This document shows positions 1 through 12,200 of a stretch of 64,000 bases of DNA, piece by piece; within the stretch, counting starts at the first letter, position 1; each line of letters opens with the position of its first letter. A program made the position numbers and the translations under genes. The notes under the pieces are model-generated. The model searched no databases and was not told where the DNA came from. It saw only the letters and a program-made list of their open reading frames with translations. The stretch covers positions 20,737,524 through 20,801,523 of the forward strand of contig JAOWCC010001501.1 of NCBI GenBank assembly GCA_030867875.1. Direction: 5' to 3'. This stretch comes from Actinernus sp. WN-2022 (taxonomy: Eukaryota; Cnidaria; Anthozoa; Actiniaria; Actinernidae).

Positions 1-358
1 AAGCAACCAGGACGGCGACGGCAGTGACGACGGGACGTAGAAAAGTGTTTTCTCCCGAAATTTGGTGTTTATTATTTCCCTTGTTCGCCTTCAATTGTTT
101 TTCACAACCAGATTTTCGAAAAATATAATGACTATAAAGTTCCGATCACGCCGAACGAAAAATGATTTCATTTACTTTCAACGTTCGCGTTGTCTTTAAA
201 ACGTACAATTTGTGGTTTTCACGTTCTGTTTTTGCAGAGAACGGTGAAAATGTAGGCGACTACGTGCATTTTCACATGCACTTATTGTATTTTGTAATCA
301 AGGCTATTGTTTTATGCCGTCGTCCTAGACGTTGCCGTCGTTGTTGCTTAAGGTCCCT
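1..358. repeat. MITE copy cut by the window edge
   Basis: This block is the reverse complement, with modest divergence, of 63347-63718 near the other end of the window. Its right end reads AAGGTCCCTATT. Its left end is cut by the window edge just short of the matching terminus. A coding-like frame at 162-416 is simply the element read through, so I do not call a gene here. The family is a short non-autonomous DNA transposon with GGGACC termini. Confidence 0.75.
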
Positions 359-1586
359 ATTAATATCCTCAAGATTGTTTCTTTGTATCTGTTGTTTGTT
401 TGCGTTTTCAGGCTAACATGTTCATACAAATTTCAGTTTTATACCGCAATTATTATGCGACAGAATGGTTAAATATATAACATAAACACTTAATAACTGG
501 CCCCTAGGGAAAACAGTGATTTTTGTTTCCCTGGAATTTCGATGTTTCCCTCGACGAGTGATTCGTTATAAAGCATAAGAATTATATTCCATATTGTCGA
601 GAAAAAAGGCAAAACAAACCGTTTTGAAAGACTGGTGTAACCCACACAGCGGCAAAACGTCACGCGCATGCGTATTTGCTATTTCTTGTCGGCGCGCGGC
701 CGTCCCCAGTTTCCCGCGAAAACTGAAGTGAAACAACAGGCACATGCCGTGATTTTAAAATTTCTGCTTAAAAGTATGCATTTGTGAACTGTTTTGTCAA
801 AAAATAAGAAAGCTACTTAAAAGATAAGCCTAAGACTTTAACAGGTTGGAGTATACTTAATTGTAATTCACTGTGAGTTATAAAATTATTTACTAAAAAA
901 GTTGAAGCCCTCGGTAATTTGTATTTGATAGGTGAGCCTTCGTTCTTTCGGCCAGCGGAGCATACCGTTTTGCCGCGGTGCACATAGCGGTCAAACGTCT
1001 GCGCATGCGTCAAAAGTCTTGCAACAACAACACATGCCGTCCTTGTTCACACACCCGTTTTCAAACCTTGAGAACTTTTTTGTTAAATTATGGACAACAT
1101 TAGTAAACTCTCAGTTTGAAGTTTGTTCAATTTCCCCGTCGACTGTGAAAATAGAAAGCTTAACTTTCACATATTTTTCTTAACTTTTGGGGGTAGAAGT
1201 TCACAAGCCGAGTTTTTTTTTTAAACGCCGGGTTGCTGTAAATTTTGCGCGGGAAATTCGCGCGGCCGCCCACTAGACTGACCGTAATACGCACGCGCAG
1301 ACGTTTGACCGCTATGTGACCGCGGTGTGGGTGTAACGAAAACGCACGGCATCACGCCACCCCCTGTCACGCTCTGATCACGTGCGCCAGCGGACACCAG
1401 TAAACTGTTACCCTCTGACGTCATAGTTTTCAAGCAATGTTGCCCACTCAGACTTTAGAAAGGGTAACAGTTTGTTTGTTACCTGTAATGTAGATGGAGT
1501 AAGCCAAACGAGAGCGTGTGTTGTGTCCGAAAAACGTATGGCTATGTAACAAAATAGATACAATCACCTCCTTGACAGCGTCACAG
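359..1586. other. Intronic stretch, no exon recognised
   Basis: This lies 5' of the first recognisable INPP5B/OCRL-like exon and should be intron. It holds GC-richer blocks with CGCGCATGCG-type strings (650-730, 940-1010, 1230-1330). The block near 960-1010 recurs in inverted orientation near 1290-1330, so these are probably small inverted repeats. I looked for the preceding ASH-domain exon and did not find it. Confidence 0.5.
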
Positions 1587-1697
1587 ATCACTGTAACTGG
1601 TAATTATGTACCCAGTGTATTTGGCTCGTCGCTGGAGGCTCTCGTTCACATGTATGGACCAATAAGGGAGGTTCCAGTTGCCAATCTAGTTGATCTG
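1587..1697 (+). CDS. INPP5B/OCRL-like exon: end of ASH domain
   Basis: This exon has 37 codons in phase 0 and ends at donor CTG|GTAAAT. It reads [13 protein letters not shown] then [16 protein letters not shown], the typical end of the ASH domain before the RhoGAP-like domain. An alternative acceptor after TTGACAG would start it at 1579. The next exon as called wants two carried-over bases, so either a small linker exon between 1698 and 2614 is missed or the next exon starts at 2622. Confidence 0.8.
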
Positions 1698-3186
1698 GTA
1701 AATATCAACATGCTGCTAGTAGAGTTTCTTTTGTCTTCCTCTTTATAGCTATGTTTTCCGTGTGTTTTTATCGACGTTTGGTTTCGGGTTACCTGTGGTA
1801 CGCGGTCAATGCGATGAGGATTGGATCGAACACCACAGGAAACCCAATAACAGCCTTCCATGCGCTTTCGCGCGCGTCACGCCAGTTTCCCGTGCAAACT
1901 TAAAGCCAACAAAGTAACATTTCGCCAAAACAAAACTATTTTAAGGCATAGGCTAAAACTTTAACAGGTTTAAGTTTAATAATCCACTGCGAGTTTACTA
2001 AGTTACAAGATTATTCAGTTACTAAAACAGGAGAGGGAAAGTTTAAAGTACAAGTATAATGTCACAAAAAAAAAAAATATATTGCATTATTGTTTTGCTT
2101 TCTGACAAAAAAGTATTAATCTTGCAAATTTTGAAACATTTCTGGCATTTAATCCGTACTTTTGGTTATTTTTCATGGTCCCGTGACGTCATAAGATGAA
2201 TCAACTCCCTCCCTAGAGAAAATTACTACAATAAAATCCCGTCGGTTTTCATTGCGACATCGGCAAGTTGAATCAGTCCCGCAATTGGTGTAGCGTTTAT
2301 TCTAGTTTAATTTCTGCTCCTGCCTCTCAAAGAAAACTAAGTTAGACAACTGAAGTATATCACAAATAGAATTTGGGGCAAGAAGAGTTGATGTTGTTTT
2401 ATGGCGCTACTTGCACTTTAACAAACCTGTATTTCCAGAGCCTCCGTTCTTAACGGACAGCGGTGCATTACGTTCGCCGCGGTGTGGGTGGGCTGCTAGT
2501 ATGCCACTGATAGTCATAAGGCGTCTTTTTATCTACCATGTTGTTCTTCTAATGAAGTACATATGTTCTCCGTTATAACTCTCAGGAGCATGGTCAGGAT
2601 AATGATTTTTCCAGCACCAAGCCAACACGTGCCAGAGAGGCTCTAGAGATCCCAAAAGAACTCTGGCTGTTAGTCGACCATCTGTATAAATATGGCTCCA
2701 CTCAGGTAAGTTGTAATAAACCGCCTCCCTGTTAGCTCAGAGGTTAAGCGCTGGTCTGTTGTGCGGGAGGTCGGAGGTGAAACAATAGGCCTTTTGCAGC
2801 TAACAGTCCCGTTCTGATATAATACTTCGTTAACGAATGAATGAACCCGTAATCCCCATGGTAAAGACGTTGCCATGGATGCTGGATAGCAAGCCATTTT
2901 TAAAAACGCTGTTTTAGAAAGATCGATTGGATAGCATTTACAAACAAGTTTTGCTAACAACAATATAATACCGATCTCGTACAAGGCTTCTAAATAAATG
3001 AAGTTAAATATTTTTTGCCATCCAGTACATTCCTGTACAATCACGTGAATGCCCAGCTGCAAAAGGCCCATTTCGTTCACGAGCTGCAATGGTTAGACCT
3101 TCACGTCTTCTCGGATAAGGACGTTAAATCGTAGGCCCACCAGTGGATGAAGAGCCACCTCGTGGATATGCCACTGATTAATGGCA

Positions 3187-3224
<38 letters not shown>

Positions 3225-6200
3225 AATAATATTATTATTAAACGCACGCTCTGATTGGTCGATAGCCATGTGTTAGTAGAGTACAGGTATACAGATAACG
3301 TCACGATTTTCACGAAATCATTTTGTATTCTTTATTTTCGCTAATTATTGTATAAAGCAACTAGATATGCCTTATGGATGCACAGAAGTAGTATATAAAG
3401 TGCCGGTTCTGGCGCAGCGAAAGTCCTGGGGGGGGCCAAGCACCCACTTTCCCAGGGGCCTCCTTAGGAGCGCCCACCAGCACCCCCTTTCCCCAGGACC
3501 CTTAGAATCGCTCGCCAGCACCCACCGAGCTTTTGTACTGTAAACAATTAGCAATTAGAGAGGTGTCTATCTAAGGTATACCTGAAGTAACGAATTACCA
3601 ACATGCGCGGTGAGAATTTATGTGGTTGGTTAAAAGTCGGAGAGCAGGCCTTCTGCAGCAAGTCGTGTATAGGTACGTACTGCAAGATCCACCTCAAGAA
3701 ACTAAGGCAGGGAAGACCGATTCCAACCCCTTGTCGTAGGATGCGGAAAGGGCACCCAGAGCACTCTTCGTACTTGTGTTATGTGTGGCTCGGGGTCCTT
3801 ACGTGTAAAGCTATCCAAGGAAGAAAGAGGCAGCAAGGTGGAAGTTCGTAGCAGTAATGCGGGAGCTGTTATAGGTTCGAACCCCCATTTAGAGATATCC
3901 GTTGTCTGGTATATACGTGTGAAACATGACTACCATGGAAGAGTACATTGAGAAGTCGCTCGCAGAAATGCAGATACCAGAGCCTCTCCAGGGTGTCGTC
4001 CGCAACATCCTAGACGAGCCCGTTCCGGAAGTGGTAAAGTGGCACTTACTACAGCCCCTACTTCCTAAAAGATACAAGCCAAGGCCAAAGCCCTCGCCTC
4101 GTAAAAAGCGGAAAGCTATACTTGAGCAGTTCGACCCTATATCTATACTTCCTAGGAAAGTCAGAACAGTTAAGGATTACCAGGAGGAGGTCTTAGAGCT
4201 GTTAGACCACGAGGAGCATAAGGGCCTTACATTTATCCGAGCGCCCTTGACCATTGGGGACTACCTTCGCGGATGGAAGATGGAAGTTTCCCAGGACAAA
4301 CCCCTAGAGGCAGACCCCACAGCTTTCCTCCTTGAGGTGCAAAAGCAGACCGTCGAGAAACTCAAGGTAGAGCTCCAAGACCTCAATGGTATTAAGTTTC
4401 AGCTGGCGTTGAACATCATGCTCCGGCTTGACAAACCTGAGGGCCCGGTACACGAGGTAGCCACGTTCCGGAGCTCGCAAGCCGTCTTAACCAACAGCGG
4501 CGAGATCCGTGGGGCACTAGTAGAAGCACATGCGCAGATCCACAACGGCATCGAGAAGTGGATCAGTCGGGGCTCGAACTGGGTTGTGGATAGAGTCAAT
4601 GTTCTATGGTTGAACATAGCTCGCTACCAACCACTCCGTGGGGGTTCGTATATACCACTAACTGCAGAAGTCGCAAGGAAGAAAGCCGTGATCAATGTGA
4701 AAAACAAAGACGACCACTGTCTACGTTGGTCACTACGCGCAGCACTGTTTCCAGTCGCAAAGGACCCCCAGAGGACATCGAAGCACCGAGAAGATGACGG
4801 GTTGAACTGCGATGGGATAAGCTCGCCAACGCCCATCTCTCAAATACCACGTGTTGAGAAGCAGAACGAAATATCTATCAGCGTATATGGCTGGGATCCA
4901 AAAGAACGCTGCTTGGTTGTACACCACATATCAAAGGAGACCTTCCCAAGACATGTCTCTCTTGCTTATAGAGTGCTCGAAGAGTGGCCTGCAACACTAC
5001 TGCTAGATCAAGGACTTCAACCGCCTCCTATTCGATCAGACAAAGCATGAACACAGGCAGCACTTCTGCGAGCAGTGCCTGCATGGATACACCACCGAGG
5101 CTCTCCTCGAGAGGCACACCCCAGAGTGCAGTGGCGTCAATGGCCGGGCCATTCGCATCGATATGCCTACCTAGGAGAACAACAAAATCTCCTTCCAGAA
5201 CTTCCACAAGCAGCTCAAAGTCCCATACATCATTTACGCCGACCTCGAGGGTTTAACCACTAAGATCGAAGGGCCCGCCCTGAACCCCGAAAAGAGCAAC
5301 ACGCAGAAGACAGAGGAGCACATTACCTGCGGATTCTCCTACATCGTACGTTGTGACGGTCACAGCGAGCCACCTGTGCTCTACCGAGGCACAGATACAA
5401 TCGAGCGCTTCCTACAATGCATACAAGAGGAGGAGGTGAAGATTAGAGCCCAAAAGGCCAAGCCGCTGTATATGTCGCGGGAAAACTGGAGGGAATTCAA
5501 TCTAGCAGCTGATTGTCACATTTGCCAGAAGCCTTTGGGTGATAGAGACCGGGTACGGGACCACTGCCACATCCCGGGTGAGTTTCGAGGTGCCTTTTGC
5601 AGCACGACAGTCGACAAGGACAGCGAACCTGTTTTCATAGAACTTCTTTGGAGTCATATCCGTCCCGGCAGCACCAACACCACCGAACCACCCCCTCGCA
5701 GTCTCCTAGAAGTCATGCGATTGCTGGCCAGCTTGAAACAAGCAGTTGACAACACCGTTCGCGTCGAGCTCGATCTTAGTAATCCCAGGATTGATGAATT
5801 TCTCACTGTCACGTGCCCCTGCGGCGTAGGGTTCAATGAATAGGAGCAGAAGCCCAGTAAAGGAGTGGCGCTGGGCGTGTATGGTCTCTGAGATCAGCGT
5901 GTCTGTTGCTAGATTTACCGTAACGGACTTGAAGTGGGTGGCGTGATCGTACAAGAAAGCAGTGCCTGTGGAGTAAGCATTCAAGGACTATGCAGCAAGA
6001 GTTGCGTCTTCGATGACCTCATATTCCAGCTGGATGTTGGTAAGCTTATACGTGCCCACCTTCGTGGGGTCTGAGCTCACCACGATATCCTTTGCGGGTG
6101 ATAGCGTCAGCTCGAAGGAGAGGATGTCCTCCAGGGCATAGGGGTACAGGATACCGTGTTTCGTGACCGCCTCGAAGTCAAGTGGTATTCGGTACTTTGT

Positions 6201-9200
6201 TCCATACGCGGCTAGAAGCGCGTTGTCAGCTGTGTTCGAGGTGTCTTTATCACCAGCCCCAGAGCGGAGCTTGTTCACGTTATTAGACTGAATACCCTGC
6301 CGCACACGGGCCTCGCGTTCATTGGAGGTGAGGTACAGATCGGCATAGACTTGGAGCAGGTCGGGCCGAGTGACGTCTTCGAGCACCTCTGAGCCCATTT
6401 TTGTGACTGCGCGAGACCAAAGCGCGACCAACATTGTTGACAACGCGGTTGTTAGCGTGACCCCCATGCAGACAGCCCTAGGGTGCCCCAGAGCGCTAGG
6501 CTACCCGGAACCAGTACGATATCTTTCCATAGCGTCGGAACCTCGATGCGGAGCGTTTCGCCAGGCTCCGTGCTTGAACGGTTGAAATTCCTACGGTACA
6601 ACATGCGCTTCGCTTTGAGGACGCGAATCGCCCGTGGGGTACGTGTTGGATCGAGCTTCGATGAAATCATGTTGGAGTAATATACGCCTGATAAGCTTCA
6701 ATATGGATGTTGAGGTAGACCCAACTGATGAGACTCCGCTTATACCGCACGGTGGGGGCGGCGATGACGAAACCGCGGGAACCTTCCCTACTGTACCAGG
6801 TGGGGCTGTCGGCGGTTGTGAGGAAATCCCCATGCACAATATTGACTATAACCAGATGGGCGCACGACCCAAGACGGGCGAGACTTCCTTTAGCTAGGGA
6901 TAGACCACTACCAACCCACGCACTGGAAACCAAATCAGCAAAGCGTTGCTGGATGATGCTAAGGACGATGTGTTCAAGCGCTTCCCAAAGGCTAATGGGG
7001 TCCAGATTGGAGTCGATGCCGGTGGGAGGGTGGTGGTTCGGCCCTGGGAAGGTAAGAACAAAACATGGCGGAACCTATTCACACAAGCTGGGAACGTTAA
7101 TACAAATATATCACAAGAGCTCAAAAATAAACTCGTCCAACCGCCCAAGAAATCGTGGAGGAGAATGAGGTCACGATCTCACACGAAAACAAAAAGATCG
7201 CCGCTGCTGAGGACGTACAACAAGACCCCAACAGCACCAATACCCAGCTGGAGGTGGCGCGGCAGCAGATAGACCAGAGTCGAGAAGCCCTCGACACGGC
7301 AGAACGTGAGAATGAGGCTATAGAGGAGCGCCTGGGACTCCGGGAGAGAGTGAAGGCTGTATTAAAAAAATATGGCTTTACTGTGCTCGGTGTACTAACC
7401 GCGGTGGGCACCGTTATTGGTGGTGTGGTTTCCGCGCTGCAGCGAGGGCTTGCTAGTGTCGCCAAGGGAGTTGGCAATGGGTTGAAGATGCTGGAAAAAA
7501 AGCTTGGTCAGCTCCTTCCAGGGATGATTGGAGCTATTGCCAGCTTCATCTTCCGCACTGCAGGTGAGGTTGTGGGCTTCTTAGCAAAGAATGCCTGGCT
7601 CCTGATCGTGGCCGTAGCGATCTTCCTCGTGGAGCAGCTCAAGCGCAAGAAGAACTAACGAAACCACCACCACGCTGCTCCAGCTGCGGCGATGGTTGCC
7701 ACTGCCAGGTTGATCTCGTGGGTGGAGGCCGTTGGGGTGGGAGGGAGGGAGGGAGAGAGGAACCTCTTTTTTACGCGTTGCTGCCGGAATGGTCGGACTC
7801 GCGTGCGGTAGCTGCTTCCTCGGAGGCGGGCCTTGCATAGGCTGCGGTAAGGCTATGTGGTTTGTGTTAACGTTGTTTGGTCCTAGGCGCATGTTGGGGG
7901 TGGCTATATGCAGGGCGTTGTTGTACTCGGCTACCCTTTCAGTGTTCATTACCAGGTTGGTCGGCATCAACCATGCCCCAGGTGATATGGCCATGTCCTG
8001 TCGCATCTTAGTCTGCGTCACTGCCTTTTGGAACTGCTGGAGACCATCCGATATTTCGATGGTATCCTCTAAAAACTGTGAGTACGCCTTCTGGGTTTCC
8101 AAGGCGCCGCCCCCTGGACCTACTATCGGCGTCCGCGTTAGAGCCTGCGATCCGGCGATGCAGTATACGTACGCCTCGATTGTATGGTTCAACCGCAATA
8201 GCCCAGCCCTTGTGAGCCCTTTCGCACCTTTTCGTAGAATGTAGGCTGCCCAGCCCCCTTCGTGGTAGGGTTTGCCATGTATGATATGAGATCCTGGTTC
8301 TCGGCCTTGCCACCCTGATCAGCGAACTGGAAATACGTGCCGCCAGGCCATGAGTTTACATCCTTCTCACGGTCAGCTTGGAGAGTGATCCAACCCCGCA
8401 TATACGCCTTCGTAACCGTAAGACCCTTCCCCATTTACCGCTCGTAGGCGATGTACACATCCCCCGTTGGGCCCCTCAGTATCCCTGAAGTCCGACCCCT
8501 GGGGCAACGCAAACTCTCGGGCAAGTCTCGCATACGCAACCTTGTTATAGAGGTTGTTCTCAGGGTTGAAACTATTCTGTCCTGGTGCTGGCGCCCTCAT
8601 TTCCCGCAGCACCCGCCGAATGGTGAAGTACACGTGGAAAGCGAACAGGGAGCAAATCATTGGCGGGAGAGTTTCATTCGTGACGTGATCTTTCCAGGCC
8701 ACCCCGCATCCACTGGAAGCACACCAGACTGCAAAGCCGAGCTGCTGCGGATAGTAGCGCATGTTAGGACCGCGTAACCACGTGTAGGCCCCCGTCGAGG
8801 TAGTGTGATGCACCGTGGTGTCCGCGATGATGTCCCTTGGGTGCAGAACGGAGGACCGTCCTAGTGCAACAAAGATCTCAATACTTTTTAAGGCTGCGAC
8901 GTGGGGGCCTCGCTCAACCGGATATGACATCTTCGGGTTGGGTAGCAGTACCACTGGGAAGCCACCTCGCATGCCGTGTAGTGCGGCGTCGTTGCGCTTT
9001 TGTATATCGGCTGGCTTCTTGTAGTGGGCATCCGGGCCGTAGACCCAGTAACCTGTGTCTTTGTCAGCCTGAAATATGACATTGGTCGTAAAGTCCCCAT
9101 CTCCGTCTGTCTATTTCGGGGTAGAACTGGGCGAGATCAGCGTGGGGGTACTTCTTCGAAAGGCTGCAAAGACTGCTGCAATGCCAGCCGCGATCTTTTT

Positions 9201-12200
9201 ATTTTCCTCGGCGAGTAGTGCGGTCTGCTAAGCTTTTGAAAGCCTTGGGCCGCCCTTGGCAATGTCCGCCTTGGCCTTGCTATACAAATTACCATACCAA
9301 GCATCTTTGTCCGGCACAACGAGAGGCATCGCAGCTGTATTGAAGTGCGGGGTCTTCCTTTAATACCGTTGTCCCAGCATGGTGGTCTTAAATATCCATT
9401 GTACCTCATCCGACCATACGGTCTACTTTGACCAATCTCTTTCTATCCAGAATATTTCGCTAGTTGAGGCCACTCTCGAGAACAGTTGGTGGAATCTAAC
9501 CGAAAATGCGACTTTCTGGTGGTTTACGGTGGGGGGGGGGGGGGGGGGGACGGGAAGGGGACGAACCTGAGGTGAGAAACGCACACATTATCGCCGCATA
9601 GCACCATGATATAGCAAGCATTCGACCATACTTCAAACCCGCAATCGATGCTGGCATCGTGAAATTCGTGAAACCACTACCGAGAGGGGCTTGGACCCTA
9701 TAGGTTAAGAAACCGATCCGATTCAGTAAAAATCTTTGTACGTTATTATGCGTTAAGGGTAATGAAGACGGGAGAGGCGTATCGTTCAAAGTGGGTAACC
9801 ATGAACTGGTGCTTAAAGATACCCACACAGTGTATGTCGATGCGATATCGTTGATTCCAGCTTCTCACTTCTTGCAGGAAAGCCGTCGAAAGTCCTGGCT
9901 AGCTTAGAGATCCGAGGTGAAAGGTTTGCAAAACCAATGTATTCTCCACTAAACCCCCTAGCCGTCCGAGCCCTAGGGGGGCAATACGGAGCAGCCTTCA
10001 CCTGACAGTTCGCGATGAGAAAGGCAACATCGTAGACTTCGGTCGATCTCTACGCTTTGTATTGAAGCTTGAGGTGTGAAAGCATTACCATTGCGGAACG
10101 TTATGGCAAGCGATAGTATTTACCCCTCACTCTCTGGCGCCGAAGCCGGGGCCGCAGATAGCTTTCGACTACAGAACGTTTGTGACACACTTGCCAGTCT
10201 CGAAACCCAAGTCAAACACTACGAGGGAGTTCGTAAAAAATATGCCCGGGCCTGGCGATTTTTTTTTTCCAGCCTAGTTCATTGCGCATCCCCTTCTGCG
10301 CATAATTTTGTTTAGCAATTGGTGAAGCATAACACAATTGTCTACTATACATATATTGTATAATCCAATATGGCGACTATCCCAATCGCGATGTAACGAA
10401 CAGCTTCATTTATCAGCAAATTGAATAACATTTATTCATTTCATACCAAAAATGAATATTATCTTACAATGAGAATTATGATACTGGACATATGTAATAA
10501 TCCTATCGGCGTTTCGATCCCAACAGCAATAAATATTGCCGTCAAGAGTTGAATAGTCCGAAGACGAAGTCGAAGACCAAACCATGTCGAGTGCTCAACT
10601 AGCAATACGAATTTCAGCTTCCAAACAACGAATTTCACCTTCAGAACTATTCTGTTGCGAGTACCAAATGACCTAGAAACACAAAGATGCGGCTCGAATG
10701 ATGAACGGATTACCCTGCAGTTCGTCGAACAAACTAGGCTGTGAATCGATTATACAGCCCACTTCATTGCGCATACCCTACTGCGCATCGACGTTTTAGC
10801 AATTGGTGACAGTGGCATAATACGTGGATTCTAATATCCAAGATGACGGCATACGTACTCAATGAACGATTTTAACAATGACAGAGGAGCTAAATAAGAA
10901 GTACTGGCTCCAAGTGCAAGTTTTGCATACTGCTGCCTTAGTACCAAATGTATGTAGCAATGGAATAAAATTCAAGCATGGTACCCTGTATTTGATGATG
11001 ACAGCAGCCTGATGTTTACATGGCTGGCCAGTTGCCCCTATGGGAAATTCACAAATTCCAATGCTTAGGTCTACTACATAGGATCCCTTTTTATCAATGC
11101 ATGCTTTGGACAGAATATGAACTATCACTAGTTTTTAACTTTGTGATAGCATTGAAGCTGATACCTTCTGTCTTCAAGTTCTTAAATCTATTTGCAACAA
11201 AACGGTCCAACCTGTTATGTGCAATGGAGAGAAGTCGGTTTTGATAATATGACTCGAGGGTTATCGTAATGAAATCAAATACTTGAATTAGGTTGTATGG
11301 CGGCCCTTCACCTTGTCAAAAGCAATGTCCTTTAGGATTCTTATCCCAGCCTTAGGAAAATTTGTGGTATGGTTTCCATGCAGAAGTAAGCTTTGATGAA
11401 ATGCAAGAGCCCATTCTTTTTGGCGATTCATGAGTTTTGTTAACCTTTGTACAAAGTTTTTGTATTTGTTGGCTATAGCATCAGTAGGTAATTTGTCAGG
11501 ACGATTGAGAACCTATTTTGAGCATTTAACATCTTGTTTCCATTTCCAGAAAAAGAAAATAATTATTGGCTCATTATACAGTGATCTCAAGATTGCAACA
11601 GATATTGCTGATTGCTAATTGAGGGGCTTTGTGCAACAAGAGCGTAAGTGACTCCTGATTACATTCTAAATTCTCACTTAAAAAACAAAGATATTGAAGG
11701 AGAATTTAGAATTTGATTGGCAGTCACTTATGCCCTAGTGTCACACTAGGCTGTACGTTTGATGACCATTTGATACTCGCAACATAAGACTTCTGAAGGT
11801 GTAAATTCCAATGTTCAAAGCTGATTTGATATCCCTACTTGCTGCTTTATACAAAAGTATAAAGGAGAGCTATACATTTATATTTAAAACCGGATTTAAA
11901 ACGTGCGTGTTTCCTCGATCGAGTCTCCCAGGAGTTTGTAATAATTATTGTTTTAGGCTTGATATTTAGCTGATAATTGATATTGTTATTCCAGCCAGTA
12001 CTTCTTATTTAGCTCCTCTGTCATTGTTAAAATCGTTCATTGAGTACGTATGCCGTCATCTTGGATAATAGAATCCACGTATTATGCCACTGTCACCAAT
12101 TGCTAAAACGTCGATGCGCAGTAGGGTATGCGCAATGAAGTGGGCTGTATAATCGATTCACAGCCTAGTTTGTTCGACGAACTGCAGGGTAATCCGTTCA

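Noticed and set aside
2670..3089. 139-codon minus-strand frame
   Set aside because: It is the AGGCC-ended MITE read through; the same frame appears in other copies of that MITE.
10859..11128. Frames inside the Mutator-like element as a transposase
   Set aside because: Short, partly within the inverted arm, and without any transposase motif.
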